From the NCBI RefSeq assembly GCF_013426895.1, contig NZ_AP023175.1:1736001-1800000 (forward strand): a DNA stretch of 64,000 nucleotides, in the 5' to 3' direction. Shown here piece by piece: positions 8,137-17,908 of the stretch. The notes under the pieces are model-generated. The model saw only the letters and a program-made list of their open reading frames with translations, was not told where the DNA came from and ran no database searches. Both the position numbers and the translations under genes were made by a program. This DNA is from Paraburkholderia largidicola (GTDB taxonomy: Bacteria > Pseudomonadota > Gammaproteobacteria > Burkholderiales > Burkholderiaceae). Position 1 is the first letter of the stretch. Each line of letters opens with the position of its first letter.

Positions 8137-9675
8137 TCATCGCGTGCTCTGCGTCGCACCGACCAGACCCGACCGATGCTGCTTGCCCCACGCTTTGCCA
8201 CCACGTACAAATTGCAGCCAGCCGAGCACCGCGCCCGTGTGCCGCAGCAGCTGGAACGTGAACGGCTCGGCGATCGCGGCAGCGACGGCCATCGGCAGAC
8301 TCGTGCCGCTCGTCAGCCCGGTCCAGCGGCGGTACAGATGGATGCTCCACAGATAGAACGCGAGGTCGATCGCCGTCTTCAGGCCGATCACGCTGAAGAT
8401 CGACACGACGATCAATCCGTGTCCGCCGGCCACGAAGCCGAGCAGCAACGCGAACGCGGTCAGGCCGTAGACCGGTTGCATCGTGTCGAACGCCTTCACG
8501 GGCAGCATCAGCCGGCCGAGCGTGCCGTATCGCGCGTTGCCCGTCATGTCGCGATTCCAGTATTGCGTCTGCAGGAAGCCTGCGAACCAGCGGCGGCGCT
8601 GGCGCAGGAACGCGCCGAGCGTCGCGGGCGCTTCCGTCTGCGCGTGCGCGTCGCCGACTACGCGCACGTCCCAGCCGAGGTCGTGATCGACGGAGTAGCG
8701 CCGCAGCCGGTGAATCAGTTCGTAGTCTTCGACGAGGCATTGCGCGTCGAAGCCGCCGACGGCGACGAGCGCGTCGCGCCGGAACGACGCAAATGCGCCC
8801 GACACCAGCAGCAGGCTGTCGGCCCGCATCCATGCGAAGCGCGCGATGAAGTTGCGCATGTATTCGTAAGTCTGGAACCACTGGAACACGCGCCCGCTCG
8901 CCGTGCGGTTGCAGACGGGGACGAGAATGCCCGTCGCCGCGACCAGCTTCGGCGACTGCGCGAAGGACGCGCGCATCGCGAGCGTGGCGTCGTCGGCGAG
9001 CAAGGTATCGGCGTCGACGGTCATCACGGTGTCCGTCGTCATCACGTCGATCGCGGCGTTCAGCGCCAGCGCCTTGCCGCCGTGCGGCACGCGCAGCCAG
9101 TGCAGATTCGGATAGCGGCTGCTGGGCGCGCTCAGCACGCCCAGCGCCGGCTCCGTCAGACCGAAGCGGCCAGTCAGCAGATCGCGGGTGCCGTCGGTCG
9201 AGCCGTCGTCGGCGATCACGATCTGCGCCGGGCCGTGCGTCTGCCGCAGCAGCGCGGCGAGCGTCACGGGCAGCACGCCTGCCTCGTTGTGCGCGGCGAC
9301 GATCACGCCCATGCTCGGCAATGTCGCACTATCCACCGACCGGTGCGCAGGCAACGAGCGGCGGATCAATGGCCATGTCTTCACCGTGACGAACGCGAGC
9401 AGCAGCGTGTCGTACAGCACATAAGCAATCCCCGTCGACCACGCGAGCGCGCCATGCAGAAAGAAAGCACGCGCGAACAGCAGCAGCCACAGCGCGGTCA
9501 CGCTGCCATGAATCACGGCGCTCTGCCAGGTGCCCTTGCGCGGATTGATGCGCGGCGACGCGGCGGCGAGCGCTTCGCGCAGCGACGGCCGCGGGCGCTC
9601 GCCCGCTACGACCGTGGGCTCGGCGGACAGGGTGTGGTTCGTCAGCGTGGCGTCTTCGATCACATCGATGTCCAT
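8137..9675 (-). CDS. Membrane glycosyltransferase family 2 (processive, poly-sugar synthase-like)
   Basis: A 512-residue inner-membrane GT2 enzyme. Two N-terminal transmembrane segments (about residues 50-100) precede the GT-A domain, with GVIVAAHNEAGVLP, IADDGSTDGT, VDADTLL (DxD) and FLRQRRRWFAGF (the QxxRW motif of processive synthases). Several C-terminal membrane helices follow (from about residue 375). This architecture resembles cellulose, hyaluronan and poly-GlcNAc synthases; the sugar cannot be told. The ATG at 9675 overlaps the cytochrome b561 stop (TGATG); a GTG one codon upstream is possible. Coupling to cytochrome b561 is unusual and unexplained. Confidence 0.85.
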   Translation of the reverse strand: MDIDVIEDATLTNHTLSAEPTVVAGERPRPSLREALAAASPRINPRKGTWQSAVIHGSVTALWLLLFARAFFLHGALAWSTGIAYVLYDTLLLAFVTVKTWPLIRRSLPAHRSVDSATLPSMGVIVAAHNEAGVLPVTLAALLRQTHGPAQIVIADDGSTDGTRDLLTGRFGLTEPALGVLSAPSSRYPNLHWLRVPHGGKALALNAAIDVMTTDTVMTVDADTLLADDATLAMRASFAQSPKLVAATGILVPVCNRTASGRVFQWFQTYEYMRNFIARFAWMRADSLLLVSGAFASFRRDALVAVGGFDAQCLVEDYELIHRLRRYSVDHDLGWDVRVVGDAHAQTEAPATLGAFLRQRRRWFAGFLQTQYWNRDMTGNARYGTLGRLMLPVKAFDTMQPVYGLTAFALLLGFVAGGHGLIVVSIFSVIGLKTAIDLAFYLWSIHLYRRWTGLTSGTSLPMAVAAAIAEPFTFQLLRHTGAVLGWLQFVRGGKAWGKQHRSGLVGATQSTR

Positions 9676-10295
9676 CACGGCACCATCCGCTTGATGACGG
9701 AATGACGGTCGAGCAGCTCATGCTTCAGCGCGCCGCCGATATGCATCGCGAGCAACGCGTACAGCGCATAACCGAGATACGTGTGCAGCGCGCCGAACTT
9801 GTCGTGCAGCGGTTCCTTCACGGCGGGATCGAGATTCATGATGAAGCCGATGCGCGGAAACGGAATCACGCCGAACAGATGCATCGGATGCGTCGCCGCC
9901 GCCTTCCACGCGGAGTCGTGCATCCAGCCCGACAGCGGCAGCGCGATCATCACGAAATACAGCAGGAAGTGCGCAACATGCCCGGCCATCCGCTCCCACG
10001 ACGGAAACTCGCGCGGCAACGGCGGCGGCCGGTGCGACGCGCGCCATAGCAGGCGCAGCAGCGCGAGGCCGAGCACCGTGATGCCGATCGACTTGTGCGT
10101 ATCGATGACGGGGCGCACCCAGTCGTCCGGCAGCGCATCGGCGGAAAGCCCGAGCACCACGTTCACGATGATGAGCACGGCAATCAGCCAATGCAGGATC
10201 ATCGCGGTGCGTGTGTAGCGGGACGCGTGCGCCGGCGTCGAAAGCGTCTCGATGCCGTCGCGCGAGGCCGTGCGGGAAGTTGTCGAAGTGTTCAT
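9675..10295 (-). CDS. Cytochrome b561
   Basis: A 206-residue membrane cytochrome of the bacterial b561 family: YTRTAMILHWLIAVLIIVNVVLG (haem ligand His), IDTHKSIGITVLGLALLRLLWR, FLLYFVMIALPLSGW and HTYLGYALYALLAMHIGGALKH (further His ligands) mark four membrane helices. It would shuttle electrons from ubiquinol, often to superoxide or periplasmic proteins. The ATG at 10295 is chosen over an upstream TTG because it gives the usual short N-terminus, although its ribosome site is weak. It overlaps the downstream glycosyltransferase. Confidence 0.9.
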   Translation of the reverse strand: MNTSTTSRTASRDGIETLSTPAHASRYTRTAMILHWLIAVLIIVNVVLGLSADALPDDWVRPVIDTHKSIGITVLGLALLRLLWRASHRPPPLPREFPSWERMAGHVAHFLLYFVMIALPLSGWMHDSAWKAAATHPMHLFGVIPFPRIGFIMNLDPAVKEPLHDKFGALHTYLGYALYALLAMHIGGALKHELLDRHSVIKRMVP

Positions 10296-10522
10296 GAGCC
10301 GTTCTGGTTGGGAGTCGGTAGGGACGGCGAAAGCGATGTGCAAGCCGGCGTGCCTTCGTACAAGCGGCGCACCGCAATCGTCTTATCAACAGAACGCCCC
10401 ATCCGGCCGCTTTATTCCTTCAACGTGCAAGTCGCGCGTTTCCGTCGTATTTCCGTTTGTTTCGCGTGGCTGTCGAGGGTTCAATCGCCATCCGGAAAGC
10501 TTTCAGCAACGCGAGGCGGCCG

Positions 10523-11437
10523 TCACGCGAACTGGTCGATTCCCTGCACCAGACGCTTCGCAAAGCGCGGCTCGCGCAACTGGTCGAGCCACCACTTCAG
10601 CGCCCGCCCCTCCTGATCGCCGCGCCAGGCAACGTACAGCACATTCGGTTCCCGAGGATCGGCGGTTTCCTTCTCGACGAGCTCGCCGCGCTTGAGCAGC
10701 GACGCGACGCGCTGGCGCGGCAGCCAGCCGACGCCGAGTGCATCGCGCTGCGCCAGGATTTTCGCACGCATGCTGGGCACCGCGAGCGAAGTCTGCCCGC
10801 CGAGCAGACCGTACGCGCGGCCGCTCGCGCGCGACGAATCCGCGACGACGATGCCGCGCTGCTTCGCGATCTGCTCGCGCCTGAGCGGTTCCTCGATACC
10901 CGCGAGCGCATGCCGCGGCGACACGGCGAACACCCAGTCGACCACGCCCAGCTCGAACCAGCGCAAGCCGGGTATGGCGGGCGGCTCGTTGGTCGCGCCG
11001 ACGATCACATCGGCGCGGCCGTCGCGCAGCGCTTCCCACGTGCCGCTGAGCACTTCTGTAGTCAGACGCAGCTTGACGCCCGATTGCAGCGCATCGAACG
11101 CATGGACGACGGGCATGAAGCTCTCGAACTCCATCAGTTCGTCGGTGACGATCCACAGCCTGTCTTCCCAGCCGCTGGCGATCTGCCGCACGCGCTGCGT
11201 CATGCGCGACACGTCCTGCATCAGACGTGCGGCCTCTTCGGCGAGCAGCTGGCCAGCGGGCGTCAGTTGCAGCCGGTAGCGACGGCGGTCGAACAGCAGC
11301 GCATCGAACCGCGTTTCGAGCTGGCGCGCCGCGTGCGACACCGTCGACGGAGCCTTGCCGAGCCGCGCCGCGGCGCGCGACAAGCTGCCGCTTTCGCGAA
11401 TCGCTTCGAGCAGCGCAAGCTCTTCATCCGTCAACAT
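10523..11437 (-). CDS. LysR family transcriptional regulator
   Basis: A 304-residue regulator with an N-terminal winged HTH (residues 1-60: MLTDEELALLEAIRESGSLS, then AAARLGKAPSTVSHAARQLE) and a C-terminal periplasmic-binding-like effector domain (about 90-295). It is divergent from the glutathionyl-hydroquinone reductase gene at 11599, with 160 bp between; by LysR custom it probably controls that gene and itself. The effector is unknown. Confidence 0.92.
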   Translation of the reverse strand: MLTDEELALLEAIRESGSLSRAAARLGKAPSTVSHAARQLETRFDALLFDRRRYRLQLTPAGQLLAEEAARLMQDVSRMTQRVRQIASGWEDRLWIVTDELMEFESFMPVVHAFDALQSGVKLRLTTEVLSGTWEALRDGRADVIVGATNEPPAIPGLRWFELGVVDWVFAVSPRHALAGIEEPLRREQIAKQRGIVVADSSRASGRAYGLLGGQTSLAVPSMRAKILAQRDALGVGWLPRQRVASLLKRGELVEKETADPREPNVLYVAWRGDQEGRALKWWLDQLREPRFAKRLVQGIDQFA

Positions 11438-11598
11438 GTGCGAACCTGTCGAATGAGATCAACGGGAAAATCGTACGGCAAAACGCGAACGGCGGTCCAT
11501 CATAGGGTCTTATGCCGATGTCTTGCCGCGCGGCTGACATCGCAGCGGCGAGGCGCATGTGGCGCGGGCTGGGAACGCGGGATAGAAGGAGCAGCGAA

Positions 11599-12579
11599 AT
11601 GGGATTGTTAGTCGACGGTCAATGGCAGGACAAATGGTACGACACGGCGTCGACGGGCGGCCGCTTCGTGCGCACGGACGCCATCTTCCGCAACTGGGTC
11701 ACGCCCGACGGCGAAGCCGGCCCGAGCGGCACCGACGGTTTCGAAGCGGAAGCGGGACGTTACCACCTGTACGTGAGCCTCGCGTGTCCGTGGGCGCATC
11801 GCACGCTGATCGTGCGCGCGCTGAAGGGCCTCGAAGACATGATCAGCGTCTCCGTCGTGCACTGGCTGATGCTCGGCGACGGCTGGACTTTCGCCGACGG
11901 TGCTGGCGTCGTGCCCGACACGCTGAATCACGCGAAGTATCTGCGCGACGTCTACATCGCCGCGGACAAGCACTACACAGGCCGCGTGACCGTGCCGATT
12001 CTGTGGGACAAGCATCAACGGACGATCGTCAGCAACGAGTCGTCGGAAATCATCCGCATGCTGAACTCGGCCTTCGACGAACTCGGCGCGGAGCCGGGCG
12101 ACTTTTATCCGCCGCCGCTGCGCGCCGAGATCGACGCGATCAACGCGCGCGTCTACGACACGGTCAATAACGGTGTCTACAAGTCGGGCTTCGCGACCAC
12201 GCAGTCGGCGTACGAAGAGGCTGTCGTGCCGCTCTTCGACACGCTGGACTGGCTGGAGCACAAGCTGTCGACGCAGCGTTTCCTGACGGGCAACCGGCTG
12301 ACGGAAGCGGACATCCGGCTTTTCACGACGCTGATCCGTTTCGACGCCGTGTACTTCGGCCACTTCAAGTGCAACCTGCGACGCATCGCGGACTATCCGA
12401 ATCTGTCGGCTTATACGCGCGACATCTATCAGCACGCGGGCGTGGCGAGGACGGTGAACTTCGAGCACATCAAGCGGCACTACTACGAGAGCCACCGCTC
12501 GGTGAACCCGACGGGGATCGTACCGCTCGGCCCGGTGCAGGATTTCAGCGCGCCGCACGATCGCAAGCGTTTTGAGTGA
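11599..12579 (+). CDS. Glutathionyl-hydroquinone reductase (Xi-class glutathione transferase, YqjG/PcpF type)
   Basis: A 326-residue protein of the length typical of the family. The catalytic motif SLACPWAHRTLIVRALKGL carries the nucleophilic Cys near residue 63. It is followed by the Xi-class insert (VVHWLMLGDGWTF), GRVTVPILWDKH, TIVSNESSEIIRMLNSAFDE and a helical C-terminal domain (LTEADIRLFTTLIRFDAVYFGHFKCN). The enzyme reduces glutathionyl-hydroquinones to hydroquinones with release of GSSG. AGAAGGAG lies before the ATG; a longer upstream frame lacks such a site. The LysR gene at 11437 is divergent and a likely regulator. Confidence 0.93.
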   Translation: MGLLVDGQWQDKWYDTASTGGRFVRTDAIFRNWVTPDGEAGPSGTDGFEAEAGRYHLYVSLACPWAHRTLIVRALKGLEDMISVSVVHWLMLGDGWTFADGAGVVPDTLNHAKYLRDVYIAADKHYTGRVTVPILWDKHQRTIVSNESSEIIRMLNSAFDELGAEPGDFYPPPLRAEIDAINARVYDTVNNGVYKSGFATTQSAYEEAVVPLFDTLDWLEHKLSTQRFLTGNRLTEADIRLFTTLIRFDAVYFGHFKCNLRRIADYPNLSAYTRDIYQHAGVARTVNFEHIKRHYYESHRSVNPTGIVPLGPVQDFSAPHDRKRFE

Positions 12580-12632
12580 AACCGTTGCGCTAGACTGTCC
12601 GGCGACATTAGCCAACAGTGCAGGAGACGCTC

Positions 12633-12914
12633 ATGCTACGCAAGACACGCACCGCATCCCAACTACAGGACGAGGTGAGGCGGCGCATCGAGCGCGCGCC
12701 GGAGGTGGTGGAGGACGGCGTGAAGATCCGCGTGCCGCGTCCGCAGATGCAGGAGCCGGATTCAAACGGCTGCAACTGGACGATGAAGCATTTCGGAAAC
12801 GCGATCGGCTTCGAGCGCACAGTCGACGAAGCGCTCAAGGCCGTGCAGAAGGAATACAACCTGTCGGAAGACACGAAGGATCTGAACAGCCTGTTCGGCG
12901 ACCCGAAAGGTTAA
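12633..12914 (+). CDS. Conserved hypothetical protein, 93 aa
   Basis: A 93-residue soluble, charged protein (MLRKTRTASQLQDEVRRRIE, then EDGVKIRVPRPQMQEPDSNG and a C-terminal VDEALKAVQKEYNLSEDTKDL). I recognise no named domain. CAGGAGACGCTC gives a good ribosome site for this ATG. Base composition matches the neighbours, so it is probably a native gene. It is 53 bp after the glutathionyl-hydroquinone reductase gene and may be cotranscribed. Confidence 0.6.
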   Translation: MLRKTRTASQLQDEVRRRIERAPEVVEDGVKIRVPRPQMQEPDSNGCNWTMKHFGNAIGFERTVDEALKAVQKEYNLSEDTKDLNSLFGDPKG

Positions 12915-13638
12915 AGGGGTTGGCCAGGAAACCCCGAGGGCCTGCACAGCTGGTCGCTACGCGGCCTCAACCGTTCGGCGACGGTAGCTCGTACGCGGGC
13001 GCTTGAAGCGGGTGAGGCGTTCAGCTAGAGCGTTGGCGACGAACATCAATTAGTAGGCTACCGGGTCCGACCACGCGACGCCATACGTGGTCCGGCCAGC
13101 GATGTCATGCCCGACATGAGCGGCCATTTTCCAGCCCGCCCCCGAGCGGGCTTTTTATCGCCTCCGCCTGGCGCCCGCTTTCGCCCGCTGCAATCCGACA
13201 AGACTGATTTATCGCCAGGCGTTGCGCCAGCGCGGGTCAGGATGCTCACATTGAAGTAACGAGTGCGACCATTTTCGGACAAACCTCAAGGAACATCATG
13301 AGGACTTCGATCTATATTGACGGTTTTCCCGGGCACATCAACATTCCCGACGTTTCTGGGCCACCTGTCCTGGGCGGGATTTTTGCAGATCAACCAGTCC
13401 GCGTGACTTTCGGCCCTCCGCGGGCATTTCGAATTTTTCTGATACCGGGCAACCTTGCGATATCTGACACTACCGCGCGCAGGACATTGCCACTCCATAC
13501 TTGATGATTGGCATAGCTAACGAATGTTGAGAAATAACATGAGAGACGCCGAGGGCCGCGACGCCGCACGCCCAGAAGTGATAGCCGACTGTAGCGCCAC
13601 GATTCCCAACGGCTCGCACGTTGTTCGATAGGAGCGCC
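12915..13638. other. Intergenic region before the T6SS cluster, with a doubtful small ORF
   Basis: There is no well-supported gene. It holds a short inverted repeat near 13066-13095 (CCGACCACG with a near-match CGTGGTCCGG), a terminator at 13134, and a 68-codon ORF (13298-13504, MRTSIYIDGFPGHINIPDV at the start, preceded by AAGGAAC). The ORF has no recognisable domain and may be a fragment. Such debris upstream of orphan vgrG clusters is common and may be left from recombination. Confidence 0.5.
13134..13156 (+). terminator. Rho-independent terminator
   Basis: A 6-bp stem GCCCGC / GCGGGC (13134-13139, 13146-13151) with loop CCCCGA is followed directly by TTTTTAT. It lies 220 bp after the 93-aa gene, so it may end that transcript or an unannotated small RNA. 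Confidence 0.65.
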
Positions 13639-16467
13639 ATGAAGAACTACCGGCGCAACTCCCCAAATGTTTACAGAAGGCCCGCACGCACGCTTGAGAT
13701 CGCCGGGCCGGCGCTGCCACGCTGGACGCCGCCCTATCTCGACATGCTGTCAGAGGGCGAAGATACCCGGGCCGTCCTCATTCCGGTCAGCCTGGAAGGT
13801 CATGAGGCGATCGGGCAGCCGTATCGTTATGTCGTGCAGTGCAGAACGGACATTGACGTTCCCGGGTATCCCGACGTCATCACGCTCGACCTCGATCGCA
13901 TTGTCGGCACGGCCGTCACGGTATCCATCGACATTCCGGGCAAGGGCACATTCATTCCCGCCATGCCGGGCGATACGGGCCGCGGCAATATCGGTTTCGG
14001 CGTCCGTGAGATTTCCGGCATGGTGACCGAGGCCGGGTACGTGCGGCATGACGACCGCGCAATCGTCTACCAGTTTGTGATCGAACCGGCGTTGGCCAAG
14101 GCGCGCAAAGGTCGCAATTACCGCATCTTCCAGAACAGCACGGTCATCGACGTCATCGAGTCCATTCTGGCCGCCTACCCCATGTCGATTGACTGGCGGA
14201 TTGCCGGGCCGCCTGTCATCGACCACTATCCCACGCGTGACCTGATACGGCAGCACTTCGAGAGTGATGCTGCGTTCTTTCAGCGCCTATGCGAGCACTA
14301 CGGCCTGTTTTACTGGTTTGAACATTCGAACACGTATCACCGGATCGTCATTGCGGACACGATGGGCGCGTTCCACCCACATGGGGAAGCCTACGAGACG
14401 ATCCTGTTCAGCACGGCCGACCGTATCGATGAAGAGCACATCGACAGGTTCGAAGTCATCAGCCGGCAGACGGAAGGCAAGGTCACCGCCGTCGATCACG
14501 ACTACACGCGGCCCCGCCTCGCGCGCCACAACTTCCCGCTGAGTGAGGAAAGCGAAGACCCTCGCGACACCGCCGAAGCGGATCAGGAGTATTACACCTA
14601 CGCGAACGTGAGCCAGCCGCGCCAGGGCGCGCAGGGGCTGAGCGGTACGCCGAACCAGGTGGATCAGGAAGCGCAGTTCGCGGCGCTGGTGCGGATGCAG
14701 GCGCTGCGCTGCCAGGGGCTGCGGGCGAAGGGACACGGCAACATGCGCGGCCTGACGACGGGCTTCACGTTCGAACTGGCCGGGCATCCGTACGGAAAGG
14801 CCAACCAGGAGTATGTGGTGGTGTCGACCACGCTGCGGATCACGGATGCCGGTCAGGCAAGCGGCACCGCGCAGGAGTTCAGTTGCGAAACGGATTTCGA
14901 GGTCCAGCCTGTACGCGAGTATTTCCGCATGCCACATGAGACACCGTGGCCGCAGGTGAGCGTCGAGCGCGCGATCGTGACCGGGCCGGACGGACAGGAA
15001 ATCTGGACCGATGCCTACGGCCGGATCAAGTGCCAGGTGGTCCCCGACCGGGAAGGCAACTTTGACGAAAACTCGTTCATCTGGGTGTCACCCATGCAGC
15101 CGTGGCAGCACGGTCAGACGGGGACGGCGGCGGTGCCGCGTATTGGCAGCGAGGTCTATATCGGCTATGTGAACTCCAATCCCGACATGCCGGTCCTGCT
15201 CGGCAGCACCGTTAATGCGAACAACCAGCCCGGGTGGCAATTGCCCGCGAACCAGTGGCTGTCGGGTCTGCGTAGCCGCATGCAGGGCGGCGTGTCTTCC
15301 AATCACCTGGTGCTGGACGATACGAAGGGGAAGCAGCAGGCGCAACTGGCGAGCGATCACGGCAAGTCGAGCCTCAGCGTCGGCTATAACACGCGCATCG
15401 ATGGCAACGCGGGACGGCAGGATGCGCGCGGCGAAGGTTTCGAACTGCGTACCGACTTGTGGGGCGCTCTTCGCGCGGCGATGGGCCTGCTCGTTACGAC
15501 CTTCGGGCGGTCCGGCGCGGCGGGCGAGGTCAAGGAGATGGCCGGGACCGTGGCGCGACTCACGCAGGCCCGCGCGCAACACGAAGACCTGTCGCGGCTC
15601 GCGCAGCAGCACAACGCGCAGACGCTGGACGCGAGCCAGGCGAATGCGGCCAGCACGATCAAGACGCAAAACGAAGCGATCCGGGGCAACGGCGGCCGTG
15701 CCGGAAACGACTTTCCCGAACTGACGCGACCGGACATGGTGCTGGCGAGCGCGGCGGGCATCGCCACCATGGCAACCGACAGCACGCACATGGCGAGCCA
15801 GAACGACCACGCGATCACGGCGGGCCGTGACGTGAGCTATTCGGCGGGACGCTCCTACCACGTTGCCGCGCGGGGCGCAGTATCGCTGTTCGCCTACCAG
15901 CAGGGCATGAAGTTCATCGCGGCGAGGGGTGCGTGGGTCGCGCAGGCGCAGAGCGGGCCGATGTCGCTGGCGGCACTCGGTGACGTGACGGTCAGCAGCA
16001 CGGACGGCCGGATTGTCATCACCGCATCAAAGGAAGTCTGGATCGGCGCGGGCGGTTCGTACGTCCAGATCAACGGCAGCGGCATCACTAATGGTTCGCC
16101 GGGGCCGATTCTCGAAAAGACGCCTTCTTGGGACAAGTCGGGGGCTGACGTGAAGCGCATGCCGCTTCCGGCCATGCCGGTGACGCCACTCGTGCAGGAC
16201 CCAGCCCATGTCTATTCGCAGACCTTCGACGTCAGCACGGTTACCGCGAATCCCGGCATCGGGCCGGCATTGGCAAACCAGCCGTATCGCATCTATCTGC
16301 CCGACGGCACGATCCAGCAGCAGGGCATGCTAACCGAAGGCTCTACGGTGACAGTCAGCACGCCCGAATCAACCAGACTGAAATGCAAGATTGGCGCTGG
16401 CGATTGGGGAACAGTTGAAGACGCTTACGATCATCACGAACTCGAAGACGATGCCGGACCGGCTTGA
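13639..16467 (+). CDS. vgrG: Type VI secretion tip protein VgrG
   Basis: A 942-residue spike protein. Residues about 35-400 form the gp27-like base (LIPVSLEGHEAIGQPYRYVV, FQRLCEHYGLFYWFEHS). The gp5-like OB fold follows (VTGPDGQEIWTDAYGRIKCQ, ENSFIWVSPMQPWQHGQ, RIGSEVYIGYVNSNPDMPVL). A DUF2345 beta-helical needle lies at about 640-850 (ITAGRDVSYSAGRSYHVAA, GRIVITASKEVWIGAGGSY). The last 100 residues (about 840-942) form an extension ending ELEDDAGPA, which probably docks the effector. AGGAGCGCC precedes the ATG at 13639. No structural tss genes are present, so this is an orphan vgrG cluster serving a T6SS encoded elsewhere. Confidence 0.95.
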   Translation: MKNYRRNSPNVYRRPARTLEIAGPALPRWTPPYLDMLSEGEDTRAVLIPVSLEGHEAIGQPYRYVVQCRTDIDVPGYPDVITLDLDRIVGTAVTVSIDIPGKGTFIPAMPGDTGRGNIGFGVREISGMVTEAGYVRHDDRAIVYQFVIEPALAKARKGRNYRIFQNSTVIDVIESILAAYPMSIDWRIAGPPVIDHYPTRDLIRQHFESDAAFFQRLCEHYGLFYWFEHSNTYHRIVIADTMGAFHPHGEAYETILFSTADRIDEEHIDRFEVISRQTEGKVTAVDHDYTRPRLARHNFPLSEESEDPRDTAEADQEYYTYANVSQPRQGAQGLSGTPNQVDQEAQFAALVRMQALRCQGLRAKGHGNMRGLTTGFTFELAGHPYGKANQEYVVVSTTLRITDAGQASGTAQEFSCETDFEVQPVREYFRMPHETPWPQVSVERAIVTGPDGQEIWTDAYGRIKCQVVPDREGNFDENSFIWVSPMQPWQHGQTGTAAVPRIGSEVYIGYVNSNPDMPVLLGSTVNANNQPGWQLPANQWLSGLRSRMQGGVSSNHLVLDDTKGKQQAQLASDHGKSSLSVGYNTRIDGNAGRQDARGEGFELRTDLWGALRAAMGLLVTTFGRSGAAGEVKEMAGTVARLTQARAQHEDLSRLAQQHNAQTLDASQANAASTIKTQNEAIRGNGGRAGNDFPELTRPDMVLASAAGIATMATDSTHMASQNDHAITAGRDVSYSAGRSYHVAARGAVSLFAYQQGMKFIAARGAWVAQAQSGPMSLAALGDVTVSSTDGRIVITASKEVWIGAGGSYVQINGSGITNGSPGPILEKTPSWDKSGADVKRMPLPAMPVTPLVQDPAHVYSQTFDVSTVTANPGIGPALANQPYRIYLPDGTIQQQGMLTEGSTVTVSTPESTRLKCKIGAGDWGTVEDAYDHHELEDDAGPA

Positions 16468-16507
16468 AAACCGTGGTTCCTTGCAACGCGACTTGCGAAG
16501 GTAACAA

Positions 16508-17908
16508 ATGACACATCAGCATCACTCGCCTCAACCCAAGGCCGCAAAAGCCCCGTTATCTCCGTATGTCGAAGTGACTTTCCTGTTTCGCGACGTGCTG
16601 CAAAAGCCCATTGCGGGGCTATCTGTACGACTGATAGCCGGCGCCGGCGCGCCGCCGGCGCCCGCGTGGAAATATGGACCTGACAGCGACGATCAGCCAG
16701 ACGCGCTCGCATCGGCCACGGAAGGCGCGTCAATACCTGCGGCCGGTTCTCTTGCTCAGGTTCCGAACAAGGGAGAAGGCACAACGGACGCCAACGGCTA
16801 TCTCGTGACAATCCGTAACGCGGCCCGCGATCAACCGATTGACGTGCAGGTAAAGAACCGGCGTGCCGAGTACGTGTGGAAAGCGACCGTCAAACCCAGG
16901 AAAGACATCAGCGTCTTCACGATTGTCAGCCCCGAATACCATCTGGAAGCGACAACGAAACTCACGCCCACGGAGGAATTCGAGCAGGAACTGAATCTTC
17001 CCGTCGTCAAGCCGGGCGAAGTGATGACCATCGAGCGGCTTGTGAAGGAGTTCGGACCATATATCGGCTGGTCGCAGAAGGTCACCGAGCAGGGCAAGAT
17101 GAGGAAAGACACGCCAATACGCAAGAAAGAAGTGACTGAAGATGAACAGACCGACAAGAAGAAAGCCAAAATCACGATCGAACATCACTACAAGGTTGTC
17201 GACACGGGCAAGCCGACGACCATTGCATTTAATGTGCTGGGATCGCGACTAAATTATCCCAAAACAACCGAAATATCAAAATCTAAATTCGAGGCTGTCG
17301 CCCGTGAGTTAAAGATTGAAGTGGCCGCACTTAAAGCCGTTGCCGCGACAGAATCATCAGGCGCCCCTTTCTGCAACAATGGTCTTCCGAAAATTAGATA
17401 CGAGCGACATTATTTTTTTCGTGCGATTCAAGATAAATCCCATTGGGAGGATCGAGATATTTCAAATTTTCCGAATTTATTTCCTCAATATCCCGATCTT
17501 TGTTTTCCGAAAATGGGTGGATACTCGATTGGTAAGTCGAAGGGGGAAGATGGTGGTTGGGGACACGAGGATGGGGACGTGATGTACCAGTACGAGCGGT
17601 TGGCCAGAGCAGCGAATTTGAATCTTCCTGCGTCACTAATGGCCTGTTCGTGGGGAGCGTTTCAGGTTATGGGCTTTTTTTATTATCGAATGGGATACTC
17701 AACCCCAATGGAACTGGCAGGCAAGGCGATGATAGGGGTGGATGAACAGTTCGACATATTTGTGGCTTACATGACAAAAGTTAGCGCTGGAGCTTTGGAT
17801 GCCCTTCAAAAAAGGGATTGGGATAAGTTTGCGAGGGCCTACAACGGAGGTGGCTATCCGCCGGCCTATCCGGCACAGATGGAAAAATACTACAATGAGT
17901 TCAAGTAA
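16508..17908 (+). CDS. T6SS peptidoglycan-hydrolase effector with N-acetylmuramidase (DUF3380-like) domain
   Basis: A 466-residue protein encoded 40 bp after vgrG. Residues about 18-155 resemble a beta-sandwich, transthyretin-like domain (YVEVTFLFRDVLQKPIAGL, GEGTTDANGYLVTI), likely for loading on VgrG. Residues about 255-466 match the N-acetylmuramidase family: LKAVAATESSG with candidate catalytic Glu282, LPKIRYERHYFFR, LMACSWGAFQVMGFFYYR and WDKFARAYNGGGYP. It should cleave the glycan backbone in the periplasm of a rival cell. No signal peptide is seen, as expected for a VgrG-delivered toxin. Codon use turns sharply AT-rich at about 17,220, in the middle of the gene. Confidence 0.85.
   Translation: MTHQHHSPQPKAAKAPLSPYVEVTFLFRDVLQKPIAGLSVRLIAGAGAPPAPAWKYGPDSDDQPDALASATEGASIPAAGSLAQVPNKGEGTTDANGYLVTIRNAARDQPIDVQVKNRRAEYVWKATVKPRKDISVFTIVSPEYHLEATTKLTPTEEFEQELNLPVVKPGEVMTIERLVKEFGPYIGWSQKVTEQGKMRKDTPIRKKEVTEDEQTDKKKAKITIEHHYKVVDTGKPTTIAFNVLGSRLNYPKTTEISKSKFEAVARELKIEVAALKAVAATESSGAPFCNNGLPKIRYERHYFFRAIQDKSHWEDRDISNFPNLFPQYPDLCFPKMGGYSIGKSKGEDGGWGHEDGDVMYQYERLARAANLNLPASLMACSWGAFQVMGFFYYRMGYSTPMELAGKAMIGVDEQFDIFVAYMTKVSAGALDALQKRDWDKFARAYNGGGYPPAYPAQMEKYYNEFK

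Noticed and set aside
8137..9675. The glycosyltransferase as hopanoid HpnI
   Set aside because: Length, membrane arrangement and the QRRRW motif fit processive synthases; it lies 24 kb from the hpn genes and next to cytochrome b561.
13298..13504. A 68-codon ORF upstream of vgrG
   Set aside because: It has a fair ribosome site but no domain and no coupling to neighbours; noted in the region entry rather than called a gene.
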